Source of the DNA: Lactuca virosa
Lineage: Eukaryota; Streptophyta; Magnoliopsida; Asterales; Asteraceae
Length of the DNA: 64,000 nucleotides
Direction: 5' to 3'
Assembly (NCBI GenBank): GCA_928212115.1
Contig: CAKMRJ010005634.1
Span: 178,472,234-178,536,233, forward strand
Part shown: one piece after another, positions 24,201 through 35,049 of the stretch
How positions within the stretch are numbered: position 1 is the stretch's first letter
Layout: the number at the start of each line of letters is the position of its first letter
The notes under the pieces: model-generated
What the model saw: the letters and a program-made list of their open reading frames with translations, nothing else
Told to the model about the DNA's origin: nothing
The model's database searches: none
Program-made: the position numbers and the translations under genes

Positions 24201-25494
24201 CGAGACATTTTCTCCCGTCATCAAATTTAACACTGTTAAAGTTTAGTAGCCTTAGTAGTGAAGAAGAATTGGAAAGTTCATCAATTTGATGTGAATAATG
24301 CATTTCTGCATGGAGAATTACATGAAGAGGTGTATATGAAAATGCAACCTGGATTGGAGAATACAACTTCCAATCTTGTTTGCAAATTAAAGAAATCCTT
24401 ATATGGATTAAAGCAAGCATCAAAACAATAGTATGAAAAATTGTCTACTGCTCTTCTCACCAAAGGATACCATAGATCTTTAAATGATCATTCACTGTTC
24501 ATAAAAAATGTTGAATCAACCATCATCATAGTTGATGTGTATGTTGATGATGTTCTTGTAACTGGGGACAATGATGAAGAAGAAGACTGGTCTCAAGAAA
24601 TTTCTCGACAATCAGTTCAAGATCAAAGACCTTGGTACTATAAATTTCTTTTTGGGTTTGGAATTCACCACTACCCCAAATGGAATGGTAATCCATCCAC
24701 ATAAATTTATCAAAGAATTGTTGGAGTCCTACTTAACGCAAGATGCAAAAGTTGTTTCATCTCCATTGCCGAGTAAATTAAAAGATTTATATGAGAAGTC
24801 GGAATTATTATCTGATCCAACAAGCTATAGACAACTTGTGGGAAAACTGAACTTTTTATGGCATACTCGTCCAGATATAGCCTTTACAACTCAATTCTTA
24901 AGTCAATTCAACAGTAAACCATGCAAAAGTCACATGGATGTTGTTATTCATGTTCTCAAATGTTTTAAAGGAACCATTTTCCAAGGAATATTTCTCAATA
25001 ATAAACAAAACTATAAAGTGGAGGCTTTTTGTGATTCAGATTGGGCTGCTTGTCCAACAACTAGAAGATCTGTGAGTGGCTTCTTTATCACTATGGGTGG
25101 GAGTCCTATATCATGGAAATCAAAGAAGCAAGCCACCGTTTCATTATCTTCTGCAGAAGCAGAATACAGATCGATGAGAAGAGTATGCTCAGAGCTTGCG
25201 TGGCTTATCAAATTATTAAAAGAATTTGAAGTTTCTAATATTGATCTGATTCCTTTAAAAGGCGACAATATGGCAGCTATCTATATAGCAAAGAATCCGG
25301 TTTTTCATGAGAGAACTAAGCATATAGATCTTGATTGTCATTTTGTAAGGGAAAAGCTTCAAGATGGTTTAATAACTTTGTCCCACATTTCAACAAAAGA
25401 CCAACCAGCAGATGTTTTGACAAAATCTCTATCCGAATCTGATCACTTACACGCTGTGTCCAATCTTGGTCTCTCTTCATGTCCACCAGCTTGA
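21241..25494 (+). pseudogene. Copia-D gag-pol polyprotein, broken
   Basis: The ATG at 21241 opens 402 codons covering a copia Gag with the usual N-terminal pattern (PSMILVSKVFDGTGFATWKR), a knuckle-like CSHCKKSGH (about 21982-22010) and the protease DSGATDHIC (DSG at 22312-22320). Frameshifts near 22385, 22425 and 22650 follow. Integrase (HYRLGH, about 22733; core 22890-23450 with TDNAFE and VERKHK) is mostly open, then the frame shifts near 23480. The RT has stops at 24097 (Cys codon to TGA) and 24429 (Trp codon to TAG), a frameshift near 24243, and YVDD at 24540-24551. The frame shifts again near 24585, then runs open through RNase H (CDSDWA, about 25034; SSAEAEY) to TGA 25492-25494. All catalytic motifs are readable, but there is no continuous frame. 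Confidence 0.93.
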
Positions 25495-25505
25495 GGGGGG
25501 GGGGG
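25493..25505 (+). promoter_or_regulatory. Copia-D polypurine tract
   Basis: GA followed by a run of 11 G directly before the 3' LTR. It overlaps the pol stop codon. Confidence 0.85.
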
Positions 25506-25712
25506 TATTAGGGTATAAAAGTATGTTGACTTTCCTTTTCTGTTTTAGATGTAATACGTCGTCATTTTATTCAGACAATCTGTTAGTTTGTTAGAAGATA
25601 TTTTTGATTTCTGTTGTATATATTGCATCTGTAACATTATGAATGATTAACGAAAATCATTTCAATCAAAATCCTTTCTTCTTCAAATTCTCTCTTTCAT
25701 TCTCTTTCAACA
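25506..25712 (+). repeat. Copia-D 3' LTR
   Basis: 207 bp, begins TATTAGGGTATAAAAG, ends CTTTCAACA, followed by the GACCC duplication. Confidence 0.9.
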
Positions 25713-25985
25713 GACCCAAACATGTTCCCCATTGATCGGTGGATACACCAAACATTAATCGGAAATAATATAAATCAACGCATTTGTAATTATTAGAAAC
25801 CTCATATGAATAAGTAATGGTGACTAAGTCAAGTTGGTTTGTGACCACCGTTTTCAGGGCCGATTCGTCATTGACGGTAACTTCTGCATAACCGTTCATG
25901 TAACGGGCATTTTCTATCTTCTTAATCAAGCAAATATGGATTTCGGTATTTTTAACACAATGATTTTCATGGCCAAGAATGAATG
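25713..25985 (-). pseudogene. Papain-like cysteine protease relic, central part
   Basis: A minus-strand frame (25666-25929, its last codons inside the LTR) reads ARYMNGYAEVTVNDESALKT followed by VVTNQ. This is very close in pattern to the segment of plant C1A proteases usually reading ..V.I.GYE.VP.NDE.AL..AVANQPVSVAI... GVSTDQWGTCLG then matches the ..GVFTG.CGT.L.HGV.. segment before the catalytic His. Upstream, NHCVKNT may be the Cys-containing loop before it. No catalytic Cys region or start is present, so this is an exon-sized fragment, now cut by Copia-D. Family assignment is by remembered consensus. Confidence 0.55.
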
Positions 25986-26166
25986 GCGAGGATAAAAGAG
26001 TAAAGACAGATTGACGGAGGGGATCACCGATGACTCCTAATTTCCATTTTCAATGCGCTCTAGGAAATATTTCCATGAAAAATGGAATTTTTGAAAACAC
26101 GTTTGGTTTTTTCGGTTTTCCAAATTTTTTTATGAAAATGAAATTTTCAGTTTTCCAAATTGTATG

Positions 26167-26530
26167 TGTAACACCCGATTCAATGTATCATTCAATTTGG
26201 ACCTTGAGGATGTTAGTGGTTTTACAGAATTGGCCACTAGGGCAAATTGCCAACTTTGGGAAAGTTGGAGTATGTTGGGCATACTCCTTGTACGCTAGGC
26301 ATAGTAATCCAGTTCGGATCGCGAGCCTTAACCACGTACGTTGGGCGTACGTGGAGTACGCATGGCGTACGTGGGCATATTTGAAACCCTAATTTTAGGG
26401 CTTGCACCATATATAAACCATATGATAGCCTCATTTTAGTTATGTTTATCCAACCTCCACCCTTTGAAAACCATAATTTGTCCCTTCGCCTTTATGTGGT
26501 GCTTTTGATCTTTGTTTTGATCTTTGGTGG
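26167..26530 (+). repeat. Start of another gypsy LTR (family E), interrupted by Gypsy-A
   Basis: Begins TGTAACACCCGATTC, a typical gypsy LTR start. Between about 26330 and 26372 there are repeated CGTACG/GCGTAC words, and a TATATAAA box lies at 26410-26417. The rest of the LTR would lie beyond the window, to the right of Gypsy-A. Its start resembles the minus-strand LTR ending at 18225. Confidence 0.5.
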
Positions 26531-28857
26531 TGTCACACCCCCAAACCTGAACGGCGGAAATGTTCGGGGGCGGAGGACGTCATGTATAGTATCATAAAAA
26601 TTAAATAGTAAATAAAGTAAACACAACCATCATACACATAATAGAAAAGTTACATCAATGTAAGCGTTAGATGTTTCCAAAAATCTATTACAATATGATG
26701 TTCAAAAGTTTTGTTTAACGTCTTAGCGTCAGATCTTCAAAAGCTATTGCTAACTTGTTTTTACTGATTTCCTAAGAATACAAGTTAGTTGAGAAAAAGT
26801 GGCAACATTTAAGTTGGTGAGTTCATAAGAATTTGCATGAATAAACGTATCCCATTCAATGATATGAAATCACATTTGTTTCTAGAAAATCCGATATTTT
26901 CTATAAAATGAGTTGTAATTCGTTTGCTTGTAAAATGAGAGTGTTTATCCCAGAAAATCCTATATTTTCCATAAAGCTGATTTGTAAATTGTTTATTTGT
27001 AAAGTATTTGTATTTATCCCGAAAAATCCTATATTTTCCGTAAAACTGAACTGTAGTCTTATATTGTCCAAGACCGAAGGTATAAGTATAAATGTCATAC
27101 TTAAGTTAATAACATGTAGTTTTATTCGTGAATAAAACCGTTTGAAGAGCTGGGTATTTACGTAAAATAAGCGTACTATCGATTTCACGTAAAGATAATG
27201 TATTGTCATTTATGATATGAGTTTTTATAACCGTGCTATTAATGAATTGCCTGCCTTGACGTTCTTCAGGTGTCGAAATGATATGACGTTTTTCACCCAT
27301 AACCTGTCGGTCGTGATGTAGCTAACAACCAGGGTGCGGGATCATCAGTCTCGTATAGATCTATACACAAGTATCACGCTCTCCGGAAGGAGACTGTGGC
27401 TATAAAACAGGACTTCCATGGATACCTTTGGTAGGTACGATGAAGACGAATGACTCACAAATTTCCAACGAGATACATGTTTTGTTAAAGAAAATATTCA
27501 TACATGAAATTGTTACTCCTTTCATTATGTTTATTATATATAAAAATAATCGTATTTTTATATAATCATTTCTTTGCCTTGAAAGGGTAAAATGATGTAA
27601 ATCTTCCTCAAACTATACTTAATATAGTTTAAAAGATATTATTTCATTGAAAATGATAACTGTTTCGTTTGAATGTGTTTTCCATGTAACCGTTTGTAAA
27701 TTTGGTAATAACGTTGTTCCGCATGTTTGATATTTCTACGTAAAGATACTTTAACGTAATAAAATATAAAACAATAATTTGTATATTAACACAAGTTTCT
27801 TGTGTTTTACTTATATTCTCCCCTAAATCATAGAAAACGTTATGAAAATTTAGGGGTATGAACTCACCTCGAGTGTGATAACGGGGTTGATAACGGAATA
27901 GAAACAGTGAACTTCGATTTAGGACACGAAACGATAACCGTATCCTAATGTTTAAACACAAATTAATGTGTGAATATTCAAAAAGTTAAGAATTCATGTG
28001 TTGAGTAACTACTAAATTAATGGAGAATGCTTACCAAATTTGTAGCTATAGTTATATGAAAGAAAGCTTTCTCATGGAGTTGTTTACTTTTAAGCTTGAG
28101 AGGTAAGAAATGTGGTTTGCTATTTGAGAGAGAATGGGGTTGTTCTTGTTTACTGGATGTGGTAAATGAAGAAGTGATCAATATACACCTTATATATAAA
28201 GGAAACTTAATGAGGAGGTTGAGTTGACGTTTACATTGGTAACTGGAGTTATCACCTAGGGAAGCTGAATTAGGATAAGATATTAGATATTTAAGAGTTT
28301 TACGGATGAACATATATATTAAAGGGGGTTTTCGAATCTAATACTCCTAAGGAATGAGTTTTTGCCCCATAAGTTCCACAAGGAAGGGGTTTACGCTTCA
28401 TAATGGGTCCCTAAATGAGTTTTCGCCCTAAATTGGCCTAAGTGAAAAGAGTTTTCGTTCCTAAGTTCAAGGGGGAAAGGTGTTTTCCGATTTGAGGTCA
28501 ATGGTGAAAAGGGTTTACGCCCAAAATCTTCTAGAAAGGGGGTTTTCGGATTTAGAATTCAATAAAGGGGGATGTTTTCGGATTTGGTCAATGAAAACAC
28601 CATGTTGGATCACTTTCAAACTGTAACCCTATATTCATTTAAATACTTTGGGCGAAAACACTTATATGAGGTTTATTTATGTTTTAAACCCTTAGTCTTT
28701 AACTTATGTTTATTTATAACACCCTAATTTAGCTTAAATTTAAATAACCATGCACTCTTGATATTTAAAGTTCCTATAACGACAAGTTAGGTTGTGAATT
28801 TACTTGTACATAGTTGTAGTCTAGACTTTTATTAATTCAAAACAACGGGTTGTTACA
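26531..28857 (-). repeat. Gypsy-A 3' LTR
   Basis: 2327 bp. Minus strand: starts TGTAACAACCCGTTG, ends GGGGGTGTGACA. It contains the palindrome GTATAGATCTATAC (27353-27366), three ~68-bp repeats with a GAAAATCCTATATTTTC hairpin (26884-27040), and a series of GGGTTTTCG/GTTTACGC words (28325-28590). The left 500 bases match the partial 5' LTR at 63445. Confidence 0.9.
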
Positions 28858-28871
28858 TTATCCCCCCGTTA
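28858..28871 (-). promoter_or_regulatory. Gypsy-A polypurine tract
   Basis: Minus strand CTAACGGGGGGATAA immediately before the 3' LTR start. Gypsy-B has the same tract at 32053-32066. Confidence 0.85.
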
Positions 28872-28910
28872 GAGGGAATTTCGTCCCGAAATTAATTCTA
28901 AAGTGAGTAC

Positions 28911-29668
28911 TCATGGACTTGGGAAACGATGCGGGTACTTTTGTTGCATCTGGTCCTTTCACTCCCAAGTGAATTCAGGTCCCCTCTTGGCATTGCAGCG
29001 AACCTTCACTGTTGGTATGCGACTTTGTTTTGTTCGTTTGACTTCCCTACATATGATTTCTACTGGTTCTTCCACAAAGTTAAGATTATCGTTTATCTCG
29101 ATTTCATCGAGTGGGATAATCAGAGTTTCATCTGACAGACATTTCTTAAGATTGGACACGTGGAAGGTAGGGTTTATATTACTAAGTTCTTTAGGTAGTT
29201 GGAGTTTATAAGCTAAAGGACCAATCCTTGCGAGGATTTCAAATGGTCCGATGTACCTTGTATTTAGTTTTCCACCCTTTTCGAAGCATATCATGCCCTT
29301 CCAGGATGAGACCTTTAACAGAACACGGTCTCCAACCTGGAATTCCAAGGGTTTTCGTCTCTTGTCTGCATAGCTCTTTTGTCGATCTCGAGAGGCTATC
29401 AATCGTTCACGAGTTTGAAAAATATTCTTGGTAGTTTACCTAATGATCTCCGGACCAGTGAGAGTGTTGTCAGGAACTTGTCCTTTAGCTAATTGTGTAT
29501 CACCCACTTCCGCCCAACACAGAGGTGATCTGCACTTGCGGCCATAGAGGGCTTCAAATGGAGCACTTTTGATGTCAGTGTGATAACTGTTGTTATATGA
29601 GAACTCGACAAGTGGTAAATGGGTATCCCATGCTTTACCAAAGTCGATCACACAAGCTTTCAGCATGT
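28911..29668 (-). pseudogene. Gypsy-A integrase C-terminus and chromodomain
   Basis: Minus strand. First comes the end of the integrase core (FGKAWDTHLPLVEFSYNNSYH, 29666 downward), then a C-terminal domain (VGDRVLLKVSSWKG...LNTRYIGPFEIL), then a chromodomain-like tail (PVEIICREVKRTKQSRIP...PEFTWE). Such tails bind modified histones and steer insertion into heterochromatin in chromoviruses. A TAA at about 29436 and a TGA at 28959 interrupt the frame. At 28959 the Gypsy-B copy has CGA, so the stop is a C-to-T change. The original stop is at 28911. The upstream part is at 50651. Confidence 0.9.
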
Positions 29669-29673
29669 CTTCT

Positions 29674-32052
29674 TGTCACATCCCCAAACCAGGACGACGG
29701 AAACATTCGGGGTCGGAGGACGTCATGTACAGTATCACAACAATGCATAATAGTAATCAAAGTACAACAACAACCATTGTATTTACAAAGTTACAAGTTT
29801 TACATCTGTGTTCAAAACATAATATTCATGACACCAAAAGTATAAGTTCAAAACACATGAGTTTAAAGAGCCCCGTCTTCTCAAAAGCGGTGTTGTACCT
29901 GTATTACTGTTTCCCTGAGAATACAAGTAGTTTTGGAAAAGTGTCAACAATTATGTTGGTGAGTTCATAAGCAAGTTTTAACTAAATTATTTTTCTCGTT
30001 TTCTGATAAAGTAAAACACATTTTTCCCATAAAATCCTATATTTTCTATTGTATTATACGGTAAGCAAAAGAGTGAAAGTTTTATGTGTTCTCAAGTGGT
30101 AAAAATTTAGTTTAGTTTACATAAAATCATAAAGAAAAGGCGTTTTCCAATACGAAAATAGTATTCCGTATTTATACATTAAAATAATGTGTTATAATTT
30201 ATAAAGATAAAACTATGTGAAGTTTTACTTATTCATACACTAATCATTTTATTCAATATCTAAGTGTGAATTATCATAACCATACTTGATGACCTAGGAT
30301 CGCCTGAACACGACGTTCTTTAGGCATCGCAATTGGTAGGACATTTGTCACCACAGGTATACCGACCTAGCTGTTGCAAGCAGCTCTGGTGCGCGATTCT
30401 CAGTCCCGTATACATCTATACACAAGTGTCGCGCTCTCCTTCCAGGAGACTCTGATTATAATTTCAGGACTTGGGGGTACTTATAAAAGTACATGAAGGT
30501 TGCCTCACAAATTCTATATTGATGATTATGTATAGAATATTGACAAGTTACTATGTAATAAATAATTAGTAGGTCAGTTTCATAATACTTAGTAGGTCAG
30601 TTTCATAAACTATATAAGATATAGTTTATATGATTGTTTTCTGATTGATGTTTTCTAAAGAATATTTTCTACTCGTTTTCCATTAAGTATCAATGAATGA
30701 GTTCTCTAAACTATACCTATTATAGTTTAACTGTTGGTAAGAATCGGTAATACCGTTATTCCATGAAGTTCATTGTTTGTACCGAATAGTACTAAATAGT
30801 TTGAAAACCCTTTTATATTTATATAAATGTAATATTTATATAATTGTGATTAATTAGACCTTCAATTAAATAACTTTACCCCAAGCCCACAACCAAACAA
30901 GGAACAAGAAATGGGGTCAAATTATATATTCTAAATCTTTTGAATCCAAATTATATAGTTTAGACATATATAAATATGCAATTTTTGATAATTATAATAA
31001 TTTAAAAACTTTAAAAACATTTAAAAGCATTTTAGATATTAACACAATTTTCATTGTGTTTCACTTGTATTCCCCCCTAAAATAGTTAAAAAACATAAAA
31101 ATGTAACCATGTAGGGGTATGAACTCACCTTTCGTGAGTGATTCGATTGGAAGTTCAATATAGGATGTTATTTCCACGAGTTATATTCCCGAGTCCTATA
31201 AGCATTTCATGTAATATATGTATACTTTTAGTGAATATAATCACAAATACGATAAGAAATCGAACCAATTTGCAAGTTTAACTTACAAATAAGTGTTAAA
31301 AGCAAAGTTTGAAAGTTGTTAGCTGTTCACAGCCAGAAGAGGGGTTCACGCCCCAAGAACACTTGATGTTCTTGAGTTCATGACCATAAAGTGAGGATGT
31401 TCTTAGGTTTTCGAATGATACTCTTGATGAATTGAAGAACACTTGAAGATTCAAGTGTTTTCGGCCCAAGGATATGAAGATTGGAAGGTGATTATTCGAT
31501 AAAGATGAAGAATACTTGAGAGAGAATGAAAGTGTTTGCGGTTGGAGTGTGTGAAATGAAGGAAAAATCAGTCATATTTGTATATATATACTTAAGAGTC
31601 TTCGGTAGTAAACACATCCCGAGGAGATAAGATCCTCGGGTTCACGGCCGAGAAGGGTTCACAGTCATGCGAGGGTTCAGGGCCGAAGCATGATCATAAC
31701 CCAAAGGCGTTTTGTGGCCGAGAACGAAACCCAAAACGATAAGATGCCAGATTACGGCCATACACCCTTTCCAAGGAGATAGAATTCGAAGGTTTGCGGT
31801 CCGAGGAATGGTTCACGACCGCAAACCGTTCACGGCTCAAGCGGGGTTTGCGTTCCGAAGGAAAGAAAGAATGGTCTTCGGACTTCATGTTTTTTCTTCT
31901 TAAATTATACAACACATTTATCAAGTGTTTTTAAATGTTTCAAATATAATTATTTTAACTTTATTAAAATAATAAATCCTTAAGTTTGACTTTTATTGAC
32001 AGAAATTGCCTTGAGTTGACTTTTAAAATACTGAAAATAACGGGATGTTACA
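29674..32052 (-). repeat. Gypsy-B 3' LTR
   Basis: 2379 bp. Minus strand: starts TGTAACATCCCGTTA, ends ...GGGATGTGACA. It shares block order with the Gypsy-A LTR, including a variant palindrome GTATACATCTATAC (30408-30421). The U3 side (31320-31870) is full of GGTTCACGGCC/TTCACG-type words. ORFs here are chance frames. Confidence 0.92.
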
Positions 32053-32066
32053 TTATCCCCCCGTTA
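32053..32066 (-). promoter_or_regulatory. Gypsy-B polypurine tract
   Basis: Minus strand TAACGGGGGGATAA directly before the 3' LTR. Confidence 0.85.
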
Positions 32067-32133
32067 GAAGGAATTTTGTCCTGAAATTTAGGATTATACA
32101 GACCGAATTTTTGGATTCTACAGATACAGAAGA

Positions 32134-33747
32134 CTAGGGAATGAGATGTGGATACTTCTGTTTCATTTGATCTTCTCGCTCCCAAGTGAATTCAGGTCAT
32201 CATTTTGCATTCCAACGAACCTTCACTATCGGGATACGACTTTGTTTAGTTCTCTTGACTTGTCTATCTACGATTTCTATCGGTTCTTCTACGAAATTGA
32301 GGCTCTCGTTTATTTCGATTTCATCGAGTGGGATAACAAGAGTCTTGTCGGACAAACACTTCTTGAGATTCAAGACATGAAAAACGGGATGAATGTTATC
32401 GAGTTCATGCGGTAGATTGAGTTTGTAAGCAACAGGACCAATTCTAGCAATGATTTGAAATGGTCCGATGTACATTGGATTCAGTTTTCCATGTTTACCA
32501 AAACGTATCATTCCTTTCCAGGGTGAGACCATCAACAGGACGCGATCACCAACCTGTAATTCTAAGGGTTTTCGTCGTTTTCCGCATATTTATTCTGTCT
32601 ATCTCGAGAAGCTTTCAATCGTTCCCGGATTTGAACAATCTTTTTTGTAGTTTCACGAATAATCTTGGGTCCGGTTAGAGTACTATCAAGTACTTGGTTC
32701 ATTGCTAGTTGCGTATTGTCCACTTCATCCCAGCATAGAGGGGATCTGCACTTACAGCCATAGAGAGCTTCAAAGGGTGCAACTTTAATGCTAGTGTGAT
32801 AGCTGTTGTTGTAAGAGAATTCAACAAGTGGTAAATGGGTATTCCAAGCTTTACCAAAGTCTATCACGCAGGCTCTTAACATGTCTTCCAGTGTTTGAAT
32901 TGTTCTCTCGCTTTGCCCATCAGTCTGAGGATGGTACACTGTACTCATGTCAAGATTTGTTCCCACGTAATTTTGCAACAAATTGCCAAAACCGCGAGGT
33001 AAATCTACTATCTCGGTCAGAGATAATAGATATTGGCACACCATGCAATCGTGTTATCTCTTTAATGTACGTCCTTGTTAACTTCTCCATTTTATATGTT
33101 TCTTTCATTGGCAGGAAGTGTGCGGATTTGGTTAATCTATCGACAATAACCCAAATGGTATCATGACCACCAGTTGTGTTGGGTAACTTGGTTATGAAAT
33201 CCATTGTAATCCACTCCCACTTCCACTCAGGTATTTCTGGCTGTTGCAGTAAACCTGAGGGCTTTTGATATTCTACTTTGACTTTGGCGCATGTTATACA
33301 ATTTCCCACAAAAGTAGCTATCTCAGATTTCATGTTTGGCCACCAATATAGTTTCTTTAGGTCCAAATACATCTTATCTGAACGTGGGTGAATGGAGTAT
33401 GAGTTTTATGGGCTTCTTTAATGACAACATCTCTGTAGCCACCGAACTTCGGTGTCCAGATTCGATTCATGAAATAACAAACTCCATCACCCTTGGTTTC
33501 CAAATTCTTTTCCATTCCCCCTTATGGTTTCACCTGGTATGTTCTCTGGTTTCAAGGCTTCCAGCTGAGCCTCATTGATCTGTGTTGATAGGTGGGAATG
33601 GATAGTCATTGTCAGAGACTTTACTCGACGGCCTGAGTACTCTTTTCGACTAAGGCCATCTGCTACCACATTGGCCTTGCCATGGTGATAATGAATCTCA
33701 CATTCGTAATCATTTAGTAGCTCTACCCATCGTCGTTGTCTCATGTT
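32134..33747 (-). pseudogene. Gypsy-B RNase H end, integrase and chromodomain
   Basis: Minus strand. From 33744 it reads the RNase H tail (RWVELLNDYECEIHYHHGKANVVADGLSRK). The integrase zinc finger (CITCAKVK) and core follow (33372-32950; MDFITKLP and SDRDSRFTS carry the two Asp). A frameshift near 32985 leads to the Glu-containing TDGQSERTIQTLE part. A second frameshift near 32570 leads to the C-terminal domain (MYIGPFQII) and chromodomain-like tail. Two adjacent TGA codons near 32200 replace the Arg-Arg seen in relatives. The end is at 32134. The right edge is where the Copia-2 deletion cut the gene. Confidence 0.92.
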
Positions 33748-34390
33748 GAAGAGAGAGAAGATATTATGATTTCTTATTAAAGATATGCTGAAGGCATATT
33801 ATTTTTAATATTAGTCAGTAATTAGGAATTAATTTGGTGACAGGTTTTGAATAAAGGGGTAAACTGTCAAATGTGTGATAGTTGTGTTTTGGGCTATGGA
33901 TCCTTATGAGTTATAGGGTGGCCGAAATTAAGGAGTATGGGCTCCTTGAATTCGTCCAAGCCTTACTCTAGAAGGATCCTTGGATTGCTTAGGGATTAAG
34001 TTATTCAATTAGGGTTAAGGATGTAACCCTAGAAGCTCACAGTATAAATAAACCCCTAGGGTTGGAGAAATCGGCCACCTTTCTTCCTTGGGAACCCTAG
34101 AGCTGATTTCTACACCTCTCCTCTCTCTCCAAATCATCCTCTTGCTAGTTGGTGTTTGTAAGCCATTAGAGGAGTGGCAATTGTGACACTAAGCTCCAAG
34201 AACAAGAAGATTCAAGCAAGCAACTAAAGGTATTCATCTAGATCTGATTTCATATGTCAATTTGAATTGTATACACTAGATCTAGGATTCGCAAGACTTT
34301 GATAATTGCATGTTCAATTAGAGAAACCTAGATCCAAGCATTAGGGTTTGCATGTGCACATAGGAAAGTTCTTATGGCTCAAACCCATCA
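33748..34390 (+). repeat. Copia-2 5' LTR, 5'-truncated
   Basis: 643 bp, starting at GAAGAGAGAGAAG, which is internal to the 3' LTR (about 40793), and ending ...ACCCATCA. A TATA box (TATAAATA) is at 34043-34050 and a weaker donor-like AAAGGTATTC at about 34227. Confidence 0.92.
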
Positions 34391-34391
34391 G

Positions 34392-34404
34392 TGGTATCAG
34401 AGCC
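34392..34404 (+). promoter_or_regulatory. Copia-2 primer-binding site
   Basis: TGGTATCAGAGCC, one base after the LTR, initiator-Met tRNA type. Confidence 0.9.
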
Positions 34405-34984
34405 TTGATTGATTTCTATTGAATTGATGCTTTGATTATTTGTTCAAGTCTTAAAAATCGATTTTTTGTGCTCTCTGACTGATGAACTCGACGAGTTCCT
34501 CTGGGAACTCGACGATTTGGATGAACTCGACGAGTTCCTGAGTGAACTCGACGAGTTTAGTCGTCAAACAGAGAGATTTTCGAAATTTCTTGCTATTTTG
34601 CTTAAGGATACTTACCTAAATCGTTTTGGGTCCATAAAATCCGAATTTTATCATATGTTTGACTATATACTTGACAAAATAAAAGATAATTACCATTTGG
34701 TTAAATAATAATTTCCTTATTTGATAATAATTGATTATTTGAATTAATTGGTGAATTGTCTTGCAAGTAATATTGACTATGTCAAATCTAGATAATCATT
34801 ATATTAATTAGTTAATTTATGTTATTTGCTATTTAAAACTTTATGTTTTGAAAATTTCAAAACTTGTCCTCAAGTTTTGAAATTTAAGTTTTATGATTAA
34901 AAGTTTTAATTTGAACTATTTAAATTTCAAACCTTAGAATTTTACAAGTTTTAAAATTCAACCTTATACTTATAATATTATAAG

Positions 34985-35049
<65 letters not shown>

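Larger units (their letters stand above)
20958..25712 (+). mobile_element. Copia-D, compact copia element with short LTRs
   Basis: A 4.75-kb copia element with LTRs of 215 and 207 bp, PBS, gag-pol and a G-rich purine tract. Flanks are GGCCC (20953-20957) and GACCC (25713-25717), a 5-bp duplication with one change. Both LTRs begin TATTAG rather than TGTTAG, so the usual 5' TG is altered in both copies. The LTRs differ by an 8-bp indel and a few substitutions. Short LTRs and a DSG protease point to a lineage distinct from Copia-1/-2. It inserted into a cysteine protease relic. Confidence 0.92.

Noticed and set aside
26030..26392. 120-codon frame as a host gene
   Set aside because: It spans a T-rich stretch and the start of a gypsy LTR, with no motif.
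32134..33747. Endogenous pararetrovirus (RT without integrase)
   Set aside because: Integrase zinc finger and core, LTRs, purine tracts and target duplications are all present, so these are LTR retrotransposons.
34466..34708. 80-codon frame with repeated LDEF/ELD words as an acidic protein
   Set aside because: It is the translation of ACTCGACGAGT palindromes in the Copia-2 leader, and its frame is not kept in Copia-1.
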